Source of the DNA: Salipaludibacillus sp047795645
GTDB taxonomy: Bacteria; Bacillota; Bacilli; Bacillales; Salisediminibacteriaceae
NCBI RefSeq assembly: GCF_047795645.1
Contig: NZ_CP181045.1
Location: 5,126,281-5,190,280 of the forward strand
Length of the DNA: 64,000 bases
Direction of reading: 5' to 3'
Positions within the stretch are counted from its first letter, which is position 1, and each line of letters begins with the position of its first letter. This document shows positions 9,056-17,967 of the stretch, piece by piece. The notes under the pieces were generated by a model that was given only the letters and a program-made list of their open reading frames with translations, made no database searches and had not been told where the DNA came from. A program made the position numbers and the translations under genes.

Positions 9056-9475
9056 ATGACTGAAGAGGAAGAAAATCGCTTAGAAGAAGAGAGAACGTTT
9101 GAAAATATTGAAGACCAGCAGACCGGCGTTCCAGTGGAACCGGAAGTGTCATACCAATATGATGAAGAAACTGCGGCGGAATACACACCGAATCCTGGTC
9201 TAGTCGGAGGCAGAGGAACTACAGAAATTTCCTCTGATAGGACTAGAGAACAAGTAAAAGAAGAAGATGAGACAGCAGGAAAAGGAGTTGGGGCGTTAGG
9301 TATTGCCTTATCTATTGTCTCCCTATTTTTTTTACCGGTAATTTTCGCTATAGCAGGGATTGTGTTTGGAGCAATTGCTGTGAGAAAGAATCGTCAAGCG
9401 CTGGGTTATACAGCGGTTGCGATAGGGGCCTTCTCATTAATCATGAGCTTCTTCTTTGCACCATTTGTCGCATAA
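9056..9475 (+). CDS. yqfX: small two-helix membrane protein (YqfX type)
   Basis: The product is about 139 residues. Residues 1-80 are very acidic and probably disordered. The last 60 hold two hydrophobic segments around GAIAVRKNRQALGY, the pattern of DUF4190-like small membrane proteins. The start is ATG 9056, behind AAAGGGAGTGA; a longer frame from 9023 has no ribosome site. Function is unknown. Its position between yqfW and ispG matches yqfX of B. subtilis. Confidence 0.75.
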   Translation: MTEEEENRLEEERTFENIEDQQTGVPVEPEVSYQYDEETAAEYTPNPGLVGGRGTTEISSDRTREQVKEEDETAGKGVGALGIALSIVSLFFLPVIFAIAGIVFGAIAVRKNRQALGYTAVAIGAFSLIMSFFFAPFVA

Positions 9476-9479
9476 GTAA

Positions 9480-9511
9480 AGCGAAGGGTAAAATCTCCCT
9501 TCGCTATCTTA
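9480..9511 (+). terminator. terminator after yqfX
   Basis: AGCGAAGGG and CCCTTCGCT pair around an 8-nt loop, followed by a weak T-rich stretch. Confidence 0.75.
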
Positions 9512-9517
9512 TTTTGT

Positions 9518-9603
9518 ACTTAAAGAATGTTTAACTTCGCTAAAGGATTAAAGTATAAGATAAACTAAGGCTTTCGCCATGAAGGACTTGGCGAAAAGCC
9601 AAG
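9518..9603 (+). repeat. dispersed 85-bp hairpin repeat, copy 1
   Basis: This block is repeated with high identity at 13393-13476 (inverted) and 25808-25891 (direct). Its 3' part folds as GGCTTTCGCC paired with GGCGAAAAGCC around ATGAAGGACTT. The 5' part holds the shared AAGAATGTTTA and the AT-rich AGTATAAGATAAACTAAG. It sits just past a terminator, as the other copies do. Confidence 0.85.
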
Positions 9604-9620
9604 ATATCCTAAATTTAGTC

Positions 9621-10727
9621 TTAAACTTCGAGTTGCTTCTGTCTCTCTTTTTCGTAGTGAGCCTCTGCCAATACGTTAATTTCTTTTTTTAGTTCTTCAA
9701 CTAACTGATCTTCTGGTACTTTACGAATTGTTTTCCCTTTACGGAAAAGTAGTCCTTCGCCTCTAGCACCAGCAATTCCAATGTCGGCTTCTTTTGCTTC
9801 ACCTGGACCGTTAACAGCACAACCTAGAACAGACACTTTAATCGGAGCTTTAATTGTTTGAAGATATTCTTCCACTTCATTGGCAATGCTAATTAAATCG
9901 ATCTCAATCCGTCCGCAAGTAGGGCAAGAAATGAGTGTTGCCGCATTGGTAGCTAAACCGAATGCTTTTAGTAATTCTTTAGCTACTTTAATTTCTTCAA
10001 CTGGATCAGCACTAAGAGAAATTCGAACTGTGTTTCCAATACCTTTTTGTAAAAGTACTCCTAGTCCAGCAGAGCTTTTTATTGTACCAGCGAATAAAGT
10101 TCCTGACTCGGTGATACCTAAATGTAATGGATAGTCAAAAGCTTCCGCAGCTTTTTCATAAGCTTCTACAGCTAGACCGACGTCAGAAGCTTTCATAGAA
10201 ACGATAATATCATAAAAATCTAAGTCTTCTAAGATTTTTATATGGTGTAGCGCACTTTCAACCATACCCTCTGCAGTGGGGTAACCATATTTTTCTAAGA
10301 TACGATTCTCCAATGAACCTGCATTGACACCAATACGAATAGGGATTCCTTTTGCTTTAGCAGCATTAACAACAGCTTCGACTTTTTCTTTACGACCGAT
10401 ATTTCCAGGATTAATCCTGATTTTATCCGCACCGCCTTCAATCGCTTTTAACGCAAGCTTATAATCAAAGTGGATGTCTACGACGAGAGGGATATTAATT
10501 CGTTTTTTTATTTCAGAGATTGCTTCAGCATCTTTCATTTCTGGACAAGCAACTCGAACGATTTGACAACCTGCCTCTTCAAGTCGGTTTATTTCAGCAA
10601 CGGTTGCGTCAACATCATGAGTCTTCGACATAGTCATGCTTTGCATAATAACCTCGTCACTTCCACCAATTGTCAGTGATCCTACCTTTACTTTGCGTGT
10701 ATCTTTTCGATGAGTTCTTTGGGTCAC
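9621..10727 (-). CDS. ispG: 4-hydroxy-3-methylbut-2-enyl diphosphate synthase
   Basis: IspG (GcpE) makes HMBPP from methylerythritol cyclodiphosphate in the non-mevalonate isoprenoid pathway, using a [4Fe-4S] cluster. The 368-residue length is normal. The N-terminal TIM-barrel part includes VGSLTIGGSDEVIMQSMTMS. The C-terminal cluster ligands are visible in ISCPTCGR and VLGCAVNGPGEA. Translation starts at GTG 10727 behind AAAGGGG; the nearby ATG at 10734 is out of frame. Position between yqfX and yqfZ matches B. subtilis. Confidence 0.96.
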   Translation of the reverse strand: MTQRTHRKDTRKVKVGSLTIGGSDEVIMQSMTMSKTHDVDATVAEINRLEEAGCQIVRVACPEMKDAEAISEIKKRINIPLVVDIHFDYKLALKAIEGGADKIRINPGNIGRKEKVEAVVNAAKAKGIPIRIGVNAGSLENRILEKYGYPTAEGMVESALHHIKILEDLDFYDIIVSMKASDVGLAVEAYEKAAEAFDYPLHLGITESGTLFAGTIKSSAGLGVLLQKGIGNTVRISLSADPVEEIKVAKELLKAFGLATNAATLISCPTCGRIEIDLISIANEVEEYLQTIKAPIKVSVLGCAVNGPGEAKEADIGIAGARGEGLLFRKGKTIRKVPEDQLVEELKKEINVLAEAHYEKERQKQLEV

Positions 10728-10823
10728 TCTTCATCGCCCCTTTATTTACTTAAAAATACGTGTAGTTTTTGCCTAACGTCTTACATTGTAACAATGAGAG
10801 GACAATTGTGGCAAGGGGAATGA

Positions 10824-11186
10824 TTACTCAATAGGTGTTTGTTCGTATAATGGAAATTTATATACTTCACCAGCGATTAATTTGTCGGCGGAAATGCCAG
10901 GATTTAACGATTCGAAGTCAAATAATACATCCCCTAGTGGAATAGCAAAGTTAGAAGCGTCGTGAAGCTGTTGTGTGACGCCATAAACAGTTTGTCCAGG
11001 TTCAACCATTACTTCTTGAAAAGGCAGCGGAGAAATCGTGAGAGGCATTTCTTCGTTGTTTTCAGTTAATTCCTCTTGTAGACTCTTTTCTTTGGTGGAT
11101 TTTTCCGGAATTGTTCCTGTTGTTAAGTCTATTCTGACACTTATAGCAATTGTAATTATGATGAGTAAAAGAATAATAGGACGCAA
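10824..11186 (-). CDS. yqfZ: membrane-anchored LysM-like protein (YqfZ)
   Basis: I place the start at TTG 11186, behind an ideal GAGGAG site six bases away, giving 120 residues instead of the longer open frame. The protein then begins with one hydrophobic segment (PIILLLIIITIAISV). An acidic linker leads to a C-terminal LysM-like region that begins VEPGQTVYGV and ends near LIAGEVYKFP, typical of peptidoglycan binding. It probably sits outside the membrane. The neighbourhood matches yqfZ of B. subtilis. Confidence 0.75.
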   Translation of the reverse strand: MRPIILLLIIITIAISVRIDLTTGTIPEKSTKEKSLQEELTENNEEMPLTISPLPFQEVMVEPGQTVYGVTQQLHDASNFAIPLGDVLFDFESLNPGISADKLIAGEVYKFPLYEQTPIE

Positions 11187-11535
11187 AATGAACTCCTCAT
11201 TTCTATCATTGTCTACTATAGTATATGATTGTCTAGTAAAATTAGAACTAGATGATATAAAAAGATTTAGTGATTTAAAACTATTAATCCAACGAGTTCT
11301 GTATCCCTTTAACACTGGCACTTGAGTACTTTTTATTCATTGTTGTAACGTTTATAGAATGAAAAACGTCTTATTTATTAAGGCCGTTCAAAAAAATACT
11401 ATTACAGAGACTTACATGTTATTGTTTGGATGCGAATAAGAAGAAATAGTCCTTTCGTCACTATCTTTTTTGTATGGTATAGTGTTTTCTAGTAGTGTGG
11501 ATTGATTTTGAATTCTACGAAAAGGGGTTTGAGAA
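11187..11535. other. divergent intergenic region between yqfZ and the DUF1002 gene
   Basis: These 349 bases are AT-rich and separate two divergently read genes. A TATAGT near 11476 could be the -10 box for the DUF1002 gene, but I find no convincing -35 box. No RNA gene or hairpin was recognised. Confidence 0.4.
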
Positions 11536-12411
11536 ATGAAGAAACGATATAAAATGATGATTGCAACGCTAGCTTTTTGGATGCTGCTTGCATCGACAGG
11601 TTTAGCTGACGCAGCAGTTGGTGATGAAATTGTAACCTTAGGAGAAGACTTATCTCCTCAACAAAAAGAAGAGTTATTGGATGAAATGAATGTGAATGAA
11701 GATGAAGTACTAGTTGTAACAGTTTCAAATGAAGAAGAGCATCAGTATTTAGGAGAACACATTAGTGCTTCCGTAATTGGGAGCAATGCACTTTCTTCCT
11801 CGAAAATTACGTTGCTTGAGGAAGGCGAAGGGATGGATGTAGAAACCAATCGGATCACTTGGGTATCGGAAGGCATGTATGCGAATGCTCTGATTACAGC
11901 GGGTGTGAAAGATGCGAATATTTATGTAACAGCACCTTTTGAAGTGTCTGGGACTGGAGCATTGACTGGACTAATTAAAGCTTACGAGACATCGATGGAT
12001 GCAGTAATCCCTGAAGATCAAAAAGAAGTTGCAAATGAAGAACTAGTGAAAACCGCTGAACTTGGTGATAAGTACGGTGTAGAAGATGCAACAGAACTGA
12101 TGGCTAGAATTAAAGAGGCTATGGCTGAAGAAAATATTGAAACGGAAGAAGACATGAGGAATTTGATTGAACGTATTGCTGATGAACTAGGCATTACTTT
12201 GTCTGAAGATGAATTAAATGGTCTTATTTCACTTTTTGAGAGAATGAAAAGCTTAAATATTGACTGGGATGCAGTGCAAAACCAAATTACTTCGATTCGG
12301 GATAATATAGGAGATTTCATTGGAAGTGAAGAAGGTCAAAGCTTTTTCCAATCTATATTAGATTTCTTTAATAATGTTATTGATACGATGAGAGGTTGGT
12401 TTAGCTCGTAA
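11536..12411 (+). CDS. secreted DUF1002 family protein (YpuA-like)
   Basis: The product has 291 residues. A signal peptide runs from MKKRYKMM through a hydrophobic core to ADAA near residue 27, which is a plausible signal peptidase site. The mature part carries the DUF1002 core: DEVLVVTVSNEEEHQYLG, a conserved ITWVSEGMYANALITAG, and VTAPFEVSGTGALTGL. The C-terminal third is helical and acidic. B. subtilis YpuA is the nearest named relative; its function is unknown. Shine-Dalgarno AAAAGGGG precedes the ATG and a terminator follows. Confidence 0.85.
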   Translation: MKKRYKMMIATLAFWMLLASTGLADAAVGDEIVTLGEDLSPQQKEELLDEMNVNEDEVLVVTVSNEEEHQYLGEHISASVIGSNALSSSKITLLEEGEGMDVETNRITWVSEGMYANALITAGVKDANIYVTAPFEVSGTGALTGLIKAYETSMDAVIPEDQKEVANEELVKTAELGDKYGVEDATELMARIKEAMAEENIETEEDMRNLIERIADELGITLSEDELNGLISLFERMKSLNIDWDAVQNQITSIRDNIGDFIGSEEGQSFFQSILDFFNNVIDTMRGWFSS

Positions 12412-12437
12412 GTATCTTTTCCTTGATTATTCAAACG

Positions 12438-12466
12438 AACGACTTAGATATATCTAAGTCGTTTTT
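12438..12466 (+). terminator. terminator after the DUF1002 gene
   Basis: AACGACTTAGATA and TATCTAAGTCGTT form an almost continuous palindrome followed by TTTTT. Confidence 0.85.
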
Positions 12467-12580
12467 GTGTATCCTTGTCTATTTTATCTAGATTGGCTGA
12501 ATTGTAGCACTTAATTCGAAAATTAAAATTAGGACAAATAAATTGAAAAATATCAAACACAACGTAGTAAAGCAATTTTA

Positions 12581-12607
12581 TGAAACTTTTTCTTATGGTC
12601 GTTCGTA
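12581..12607 (+). promoter_or_regulatory. sigma-W-type (ECF) promoter
   Basis: TGAAAC at 12581-12586 and CGTA at 12604-12607 are separated by 17 bases. These two boxes are the signature of Bacillus sigma-W promoters, including the T-rich stretch after the -35 box. The start codon of the NfeD-like gene lies about 70 bases downstream. NfeD-type genes are known sigma-W targets in B. subtilis. Confidence 0.72.
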
Positions 12608-12676
12608 TTATGAACATACTAGCTATATCTGATACAATAATTGTAATGAAATAGGTTTTTGAGAGGAGGAAATCTC

Positions 12677-13306
12677 ATGGAATTCTTGGATCAAGCGATA
12701 TTTGGTTTTTTAGTGGTTTTTATTGGTACATTATTTATATTTGGTGAGGTAATGGTAAGAACAAAAGGAATTTTTGGTTTAATTGGTATTGTGATTATGG
12801 CCATTTATTTTTCTTATCATTTAACTGCAGGAGACAGTTTCTTAGTAGTCGTCTTGTATTTGATAGGGTTAACGCTAATTATTTTTGATGGGAAAGTAAC
12901 GACGGATGGTACGATTGCTGCTGTCGGAATTTTATTAATGGTGCTAGGATTGGCTTTGCCTGCCCCTGATTTAACATATGGAATTCTAGTAGGTATGGCA
13001 TTTATTATAGCTGCACCAGCTGCTTATTTATTTACGAAAGTATTCCCTAAGCGAACCATGTGGGAAAAAATGACATTGAAAGATAAATTATCGAGTGAAC
13101 GTGGATATAATTCTATGAACGAAGATTATCACGATTTAGTCGGTAAAACAGGAAAGACAAAGACACCATTTCGACCAACGGGTACAGTGGAAATAGATGG
13201 AAAACTGTATAGTGCCACCTCTGACAACCAGTGGTTAAACGAGGAGCAAGATATTAAAATAATTTCAGTGGATGGAACAAGAATCGTGGTAGTTCCAGAA
13301 AAATAG
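12677..13306 (+). CDS. NfeD-like membrane protein
   Basis: The 209-residue product has about four or five hydrophobic segments up to residue 125. A soluble C-terminal OB-fold-like domain follows, recognisable from LVGKTGKTKTPFRPTGTVEIDG, which is split here only for naming, and the closing VDGTRIVVVPE. NfeD proteins work with flotillin-like SPFH partners in membrane organisation; no SPFH gene is next to it. The start is ATG 12677 behind AGGAGG. A sigma-W-type promoter suggests induction by cell envelope stress. Confidence 0.8.
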   Translation: MEFLDQAIFGFLVVFIGTLFIFGEVMVRTKGIFGLIGIVIMAIYFSYHLTAGDSFLVVVLYLIGLTLIIFDGKVTTDGTIAAVGILLMVLGLALPAPDLTYGILVGMAFIIAAPAAYLFTKVFPKRTMWEKMTLKDKLSSERGYNSMNEDYHDLVGKTGKTKTPFRPTGTVEIDGKLYSATSDNQWLNEEQDIKIISVDGTRIVVVPEK

Positions 13307-13316
13307 ACTAATAAAG

Positions 13317-13348
13317 AAGCAATTGGAATTATTCTGATTGCTTTTTTT
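13317..13348 (+). terminator. terminator after the NfeD-like gene
   Basis: AAGCAAT and ATTGCTT enclose a loop with internal pairing and are followed by seven T residues. Confidence 0.75.
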
Positions 13349-13392
13349 ATTTTATCAAAACGAATCGTTAGTCGAAATATAAATTAGAAAAA

Positions 13393-13476
13393 CTTGGCTT
13401 GTCGCCAAGTCTTTCACGGCGTAAGCCTTAGTTTATCTTATACTTTAATCTTTAGCGAAGTTAAACATTCTTAAAG
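13393..13476 (-). repeat. dispersed 85-bp hairpin repeat, copy 2 (inverted)
   Basis: This is the reverse complement of the repeat at 9518-9603. Read in its own direction, the stem is GGCTTACGCC with GGCGACAAGCC. Differences from copy 1 fall mostly in the loop or at the bulge, so pairing is kept. Confidence 0.85.
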
Positions 13477-13581
13477 GATAAGTAAAAAGGATGGCAGAAT
13501 AGATTGCTCTGCGATCCTTCTTTCGTTAGATGGAGTGGTACTACAAAGTAGACTTTGCCTGAAAATGTCGTTAGAGAAACC

Positions 13582-13824
13582 TTAAAAAGAATTTTGTTTT
13601 TGCTTGTTTGGGAGTTCATTAATTATTTTCTCTTGATACATAAGTGACGATAAAGGAAGGTCAAGGGTGTAAAATATTCTTTTTACTATTTCTATCGATG
13701 GGTTTTTTTTCATATTACGCTCTAAATAGCTTAAATAAGATTTTGAAACTGCTGTCTTTCTAGATAATTCAGATAATGTTAATCCCTTTTCCTTTCGCCG
13801 ATGACGAATCATATCTCCTATCAT
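13582..13824 (-). CDS. short XRE-family regulator, SinR-like DNA-binding domain
   Basis: The 80-residue protein is almost entirely one XRE helix-turn-helix: MIRHRRKEKGLTLSELSR, then KTAVSKSYLSYLERN. The recognition helix resembles that of SinR (AKSYLSALERN in the neighbour at 14452). It lacks the C-terminal Sin oligomerisation helices and ends in a short basic tail, so it may bind SinR-like sites without SinI control. AGGAGGA precedes the start. Its target is unknown. Confidence 0.8.
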   Translation of the reverse strand: MIGDMIRHRRKEKGLTLSELSRKTAVSKSYLSYLERNMKKNPSIEIVKRIFYTLDLPLSSLMYQEKIINELPNKQKQNSF

Positions 13825-14451
13825 CCAAGTTCCTCCTTCTAAATCGTTTTATAAACATACAGTTCATTATAACGCACAATTGATAGTTTTTAAAAAGAGA
13901 AAAAGGAAGAATATGAGAGCATTTACGATATATAGAACGAATTTGTTCTGTATAATGGTTAAATCGTTTATTTTAAGACTTTTCAAATCTGAAGTTTGTA
14001 GGCTATACTGTAATCAAATTCTTAATAAAGAACGAAATAGGACAAAGAGAGTTTTAATAGAGAATTGAGGGGAAATATCGAGTTAGGTTATGGAGTGAAA
14101 ACTATTTAGGTGTATTGATTCATGATAAACTGTTTTAAAATGCTAACGCATTGAAGCATTAATAAGTTCTGCGAGTCATTCTATCGTATAGAGTAGAAAG
14201 AAAAAATGTGAGATAAAATAGCAGTGGGTATTGGTAAATAATTGTTGACTTTCGAAGTTTTTATTACAAAAGCATTTGGTCCAAGAGGAATACGAGTGAT
14301 AGGATCAATCGAAAAATGGTTAATGCTATCACTCGTTAATCTAGTTAAAACAGGAAATAATAATCGTTTACGTTTTTACTGAAAACGTAAAAATATCATA
14401 ATAATAGTCTAAGAAGAAATTAGTTAATAAATTCTATTTTAGACTTAGTGA
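13825..14451. other. gene-free region between two SinR-type genes
   Basis: This 627-base AT-rich region carries no gene I trust. One 62-codon plus-strand frame (13880-14068) lacks a ribosome site and is full of rare-looking basic residues. The only clear structure is the hairpin at 14367-14391. Confidence 0.5.
14367..14391. terminator. symmetric hairpin downstream of sinR
   Basis: TTTACGTTTT and AAAACGTAAA pair perfectly around a 5-nt loop. It lies 61 bases after the end of the SinR homologue (minus strand) and could end that transcript, although the T run after the stem is short. Confidence 0.45.
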
Positions 14452-14787
14452 TTACTTATTTTTTATTTTCCACTTATTAAATTCTAAGAATTCTTTAAAT
14501 TCATCTTTTGAGACACCAGAATCCATTGCTTCCTTAACCAATGTTTGCCATTCATTATCTAAATTATACTCATACTCATCACCATCATCTTGATGATCTT
14601 TTAATAATTGGTTCATCGTTACTTTTAAAACCCCAGCAATTTTTTCTAGAAATTGAATAGAAGGGTTTGTTTGAATATTTCTTTCTAAGGCACTTAAGTA
14701 GGATTTGGCAACCCCTGCCTTTTCTGCCAACTCTGTCAATGACATGCCAGCTTCTTTTCTGTACTTTTTTACACGTTCACCTACCAT
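14452..14787 (-). CDS. sinR: SinR-family biofilm/sporulation master regulator
   Basis: This 111-residue repressor matches SinR in both domains. Residues 1-65 form the XRE helix-turn-helix (GERVKKYRKEAGMSLTELAE, then VAKSYLSALERN). After an acidic linker, the C-terminus has the Sin helical hook EWQTLVKEAMDSGVSKDEF, through which SinR dimerises and binds SinI in B. subtilis. I start it at ATG 14787 behind GAGGAGG; a longer frame from 14820 has no site. No sinI gene lies next to it, unlike B. subtilis. The prophage peptide at 46068-46151 carries a related Sin domain. SinR represses biofilm matrix genes in B. subtilis; the targets here are not known. Confidence 0.85.
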   Translation of the reverse strand: MVGERVKKYRKEAGMSLTELAEKAGVAKSYLSALERNIQTNPSIQFLEKIAGVLKVTMNQLLKDHQDDGDEYEYNLDNEWQTLVKEAMDSGVSKDEFKEFLEFNKWKIKNK

Positions 14788-14927
14788 AAAGGGCCTCCTC
14801 AATAAAATCGATGTATTCATTATATAACTTACTGGTCATATTCTGTTCGTTATAAGAGATATATGTATAATATATCATATTTTTTAAGCAAAGACGTTTT
14901 TTTTACAAATTTTTTCGATTTCACAGC

Positions 14928-14962
14928 AAAAAACGACATTCATTTTTAGAATGTCGTTTTTT
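14928..14962 (-). terminator. bidirectional terminator after the DUF1189 gene
   Basis: AAAAAACGACATTC and GAATGTCGTTTTTT form a 14-bp stem with a 7-nt loop. It ends the minus-strand DUF1189 transcript before sinR. Confidence 0.85.
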
Positions 14963-14980
14963 GACGTCGAATTCGCGATA

Positions 14981-15763
14981 CTAAAGTTCTGTTGGAGATT
15001 CTTTCGTATTGTTTGGAACATATTTTAGAACAGAAATCATCATAAAGGTAGCGATAATCCAGTAAATTGCTAATGAAAAAGGAATATTTATCCCAATCAA
15101 ATCGATGATAGCAAATAAAATGGTTGGAAGGGTAACGACATAGGCAGATAACACCCAACCTTGACGATAAGATAATTGCTCTGCTTTATTACGTTTTAAT
15201 AATAATGTAATTACCGATAATACTAAAATACCTATAAATTTCATTCCTGTAGTAAAAATATATACTAATAGAATTATGAAAGAGATGATTAATGGAAGAA
15301 GGTCACCTACCGTGTTTACAAAGTTATTCAGTTGATCCTTTGAAATATTGACTCCAAATTCTTGGTAACTTATGGTGTCGGGAGTTCCGCCTGCTATAAA
15401 TGCTGCTTCTCTCTCTAGTAACAAGAGTGCGGAGTCATACTGATAAGCGTCTTCTAGTCGATATTCTCCTGTTGAATCGAAAATGATGGTTGTATCACCA
15501 TCCTCTATAATCATGGGTTCGTCTATATCAGAGTGAAGAACACCATTCTCAATAGAAAAATCAGGGATAGAGTCAATGACATCACCTTCTACATCGTTAA
15601 AAATATTAGTGACATTGATTCCTATAAAAATCGCCATTGGAATAGACACAACAAGCATTAGAAAGAAAACATATAGAATTGTTTTCCCTATTTTTTGAAA
15701 GCGGAATTTCGATATTGTTTCTGGTGAATGTAAACTTTTTATTAATTGTTGAAAGATATTCAT
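14981..15763 (-). CDS. DUF1189 family membrane protein (YqgB-like)
   Basis: The 260-residue product has one N-terminal membrane segment near residues 30-50, an extracellular acidic domain (about 55-145), and four further segments in the C-terminal half. This arrangement and the sequence fit the DUF1189 family. Conserved hints are ISKFRFQKIGKTILYVF at the start and YRQGWVLSAYVVTLPT. The position matches yqgB of B. subtilis, though I did not adopt the name. AGAGGAG precedes the start. Function is unknown. Confidence 0.75.
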   Translation of the reverse strand: MNIFQQLIKSLHSPETISKFRFQKIGKTILYVFFLMLVVSIPMAIFIGINVTNIFNDVEGDVIDSIPDFSIENGVLHSDIDEPMIIEDGDTTIIFDSTGEYRLEDAYQYDSALLLLEREAAFIAGGTPDTISYQEFGVNISKDQLNNFVNTVGDLLPLIISFIILLVYIFTTGMKFIGILVLSVITLLLKRNKAEQLSYRQGWVLSAYVVTLPTILFAIIDLIGINIPFSLAIYWIIATFMMISVLKYVPNNTKESPTEL

Positions 15764-16008
15764 TTTTTCACTCCTCTAGAAAATTTATAAATAGATCTAC
15801 ACGTAATACTATTACATTTTTAAGTGTAAATGACCAGTAATAATGGAGGATTTTGCAAAAAAAATCTAATATAATGTAAATATGTAGATATAGTTAGAAA
15901 CTTAACACAATCTTTACAATTCATTAACAAATAATTAATAATAACAAAGTACGATGAAGAACGGTGATACATATAAGAGAATAATGACGAAAGCTGGGGG
16001 ATGAGGTT

Positions 16009-17637
16009 TTGGAATTAGAGTTAAGAGACCTATTGTTCATGTTTATTGGTGGACTTGCCATCTTTTTATTTGGAATTAAATATTTAGGTGATGGTCTTCA
16101 AAAAGTTGCAGGAGATAAGTTAAGAGATATATTAGATAAGTTTACGAGTAACCCCGTTATGGGTGTGATAGCAGGTCTCGTAGTTACTATTCTATTACAG
16201 ACAAGCACTGGCACCACGGTTCTTGCTATAGGGCTAGTTAATGCAGGTTTCATGACACTCCGTCAATCTATAGGTGTTATTATGGGGGCTAATATTGGAA
16301 CAACTGTTACCGCGTTTATAATCGGATTGAAAATTTCAGATTATGCTTTACCTATTATCGCGATAGGGACTTTTTTGATTTTCTTCTTGAAAAATAAAAA
16401 AGCAAATAATTTTGGGCAAGTGTTTTTTGGTTTTGGAGCACTCTTCTATGGTCTAAATTTAATGGGGGATGGCCTTCGTCCTTTAAGAGATCTACAAGCT
16501 TTCGCTGACTTGACAGTTAGCATGAGTGAAAATCCTATTCTTGGAGTTGTAATAGGTGTTATTTTTACTGTAAGTGTACAAAGTTCAACAGCAGCAATTG
16601 GATTATTGCAGCAATTATTCGCTCAAGGTACAATTGGTTTAGATGCGGCATTGCCAGTATTATTTGGAGATAACATTGGTACGACTATTACAGCTGTATT
16701 GGCTTCGTTAGGAGCTTCTATTGCTGCAAAAAGGGCTGCTTTATCCCATGTTATTTTTAATTTAATTGGCACAGCCATCGTGTTGGTAGTAATTCACCCT
16801 TACATTTCCATGATGGTCTACTTACAGGAGCGAATGTCTCTAAATCCAGAGATGACAATTGCTGTTGCTCACGGGATTTTTAACGTGTCCAATGTGCTAA
16901 TACAGCTACCTTTTGTCGCGCTATTGGCGGTTGTAGTTACAAAGTTTATCCCTGGTACTGAAACGGTTATTGGGTACAAAGCGCAACACTTAGATCCGGT
17001 TTTGATTTCGCAATCTTCTTCGATTGCTTTAGGTCAAGCCAAAAAAGAAACGTTGCGAATGGCAGAACTGTCCAGGCAAGGTCTTGTTGAAGCATCACAA
17101 TTTGTTGAAACAAAACATAAGCGACATGCAGAATTAGCTTACCAATTTGAAGATGCAGTGAATAACCTTGATAGAAAAATTACCGACTACCTAGTGAAAA
17201 TTTCGACAAACTCACTAACAGCAGAAGATTCTAGGTTACATTCAATGTTGATGGATACTGTCAGAGATATTGAACGTGTTGGTGATCATATGGAAAATGT
17301 TATCGAATTGACTGAGTATCAAATAACAAACAAAGTGAAAATGTCAGAGTTAGCTATGCAAGACTTGCGAGAAATGTTTGCATTAACGATAGAAACATTA
17401 GAAGAAGCCGAAAAAGCATTAGAAAATGGCGATATTCTTGCAGCTCGATCAGTCGTTATCAAGGAAGATCGGATCGACAAAATGGAGCGTCAACTTCGAA
17501 AAAAACATATTATGAGATTAAATGAGGGGAACTGTGAAGCTTCTGCTGGGATAGTATTCGTTGATATGATAAGTAATTTAGAAAGAATTGGAGACCATTC
17601 AGTTAATATTGCAGAGGCAGTACTAGATGAAGAATAA
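16009..17637 (+). CDS. Na+/phosphate cotransporter with PhoU-like domain
   Basis: This 542-residue membrane protein belongs to the NptA/YjbB family of sodium-phosphate cotransporters. Two inverted repeats carry the family QTSTGTT (near residue 65) and QSSTAAI (near residue 190) motifs, each followed by GANIGTT or GDNIGTT. Residues from about 350 form a PhoU-like helical domain, with the ERVGDHMENV and ERIGDHSVNIAE motifs that bind metal. It starts at TTG behind GGGGGATGAGG. It may import or export phosphate; the ppx-ppk operon in the same window handles intracellular phosphate, but the two are not linked as an operon. Confidence 0.88.
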   Translation: MELELRDLLFMFIGGLAIFLFGIKYLGDGLQKVAGDKLRDILDKFTSNPVMGVIAGLVVTILLQTSTGTTVLAIGLVNAGFMTLRQSIGVIMGANIGTTVTAFIIGLKISDYALPIIAIGTFLIFFLKNKKANNFGQVFFGFGALFYGLNLMGDGLRPLRDLQAFADLTVSMSENPILGVVIGVIFTVSVQSSTAAIGLLQQLFAQGTIGLDAALPVLFGDNIGTTITAVLASLGASIAAKRAALSHVIFNLIGTAIVLVVIHPYISMMVYLQERMSLNPEMTIAVAHGIFNVSNVLIQLPFVALLAVVVTKFIPGTETVIGYKAQHLDPVLISQSSSIALGQAKKETLRMAELSRQGLVEASQFVETKHKRHAELAYQFEDAVNNLDRKITDYLVKISTNSLTAEDSRLHSMLMDTVRDIERVGDHMENVIELTEYQITNKVKMSELAMQDLREMFALTIETLEEAEKALENGDILAARSVVIKEDRIDKMERQLRKKHIMRLNEGNCEASAGIVFVDMISNLERIGDHSVNIAEAVLDEE

Positions 17638-17714
17638 TATCATTACCATATTAATGTGTTGGAGTGAGATTTTTTCCTCTTAAGCGCGTTAATATTTAAT
17701 ACTAAAATAATGTA

Positions 17715-17744
17715 TTGACATAATTTATTTATTCATGGTAAGAT
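17715..17744 (+). promoter_or_regulatory. promoter of the tRNA cluster
   Basis: A consensus TTGACA lies at 17715-17720 and TAAGAT at 17739-17744 with an 18-bp spacer. The first tRNA begins 31 bases later. Confidence 0.75.
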
Positions 17745-17775
17745 GTTCATTGTCTGATTAACCAAACAAATTAAT

Positions 17776-17852
17776 GGCGGTGTAGCTCAGCTGGCTAGAG
17801 CGTACGGTTCATACCCGTGAGGTCGGGGGTTCGATCCCCTCCGCCGCTACCA
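17776..17852 (+). tRNA. tRNA-Met (anticodon CAT), elongator type
   Basis: The 77-base gene folds as a standard cloverleaf with GGCGGTG acceptor strand, anticodon loop TTCATAC, T-loop TTCGATC and an encoded CCA. The acceptor stem lacks initiator features, so it is elongator Met. It is the first of three tRNAs in one transcript. Confidence 0.96.
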
Positions 17853-17874
17853 TGATAAATCATGTTCTCTTTAA

Positions 17875-17951
17875 GGACCCTTAGCTCAGTTGGTTAGAGC
17901 TGACGGCTCATAACCGTCCGGTCGTAGGTTCGAGTCCTACAGGGTCCACCA
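17875..17951 (+). tRNA. tRNA-Ile2 (anticodon CAT, lysidine type)
   Basis: The loop is CTCATAA with CAT anticodon, but the body (GGACCCT acceptor strand, GACGG anticodon stem) matches Bacillus tRNA-Ile that reads AUA after TilS converts C34 to lysidine. It follows tRNA-Met after 22 bases. CCA is encoded. Confidence 0.88.
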
Positions 17952-17967
17952 TTTTTAAAGTTAATAA

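Noticed and set aside
13880..14068. 62-codon plus-strand ORF between the two SinR-type genes
   Set aside because: No ribosome site, low-complexity basic start, and no family resemblance.
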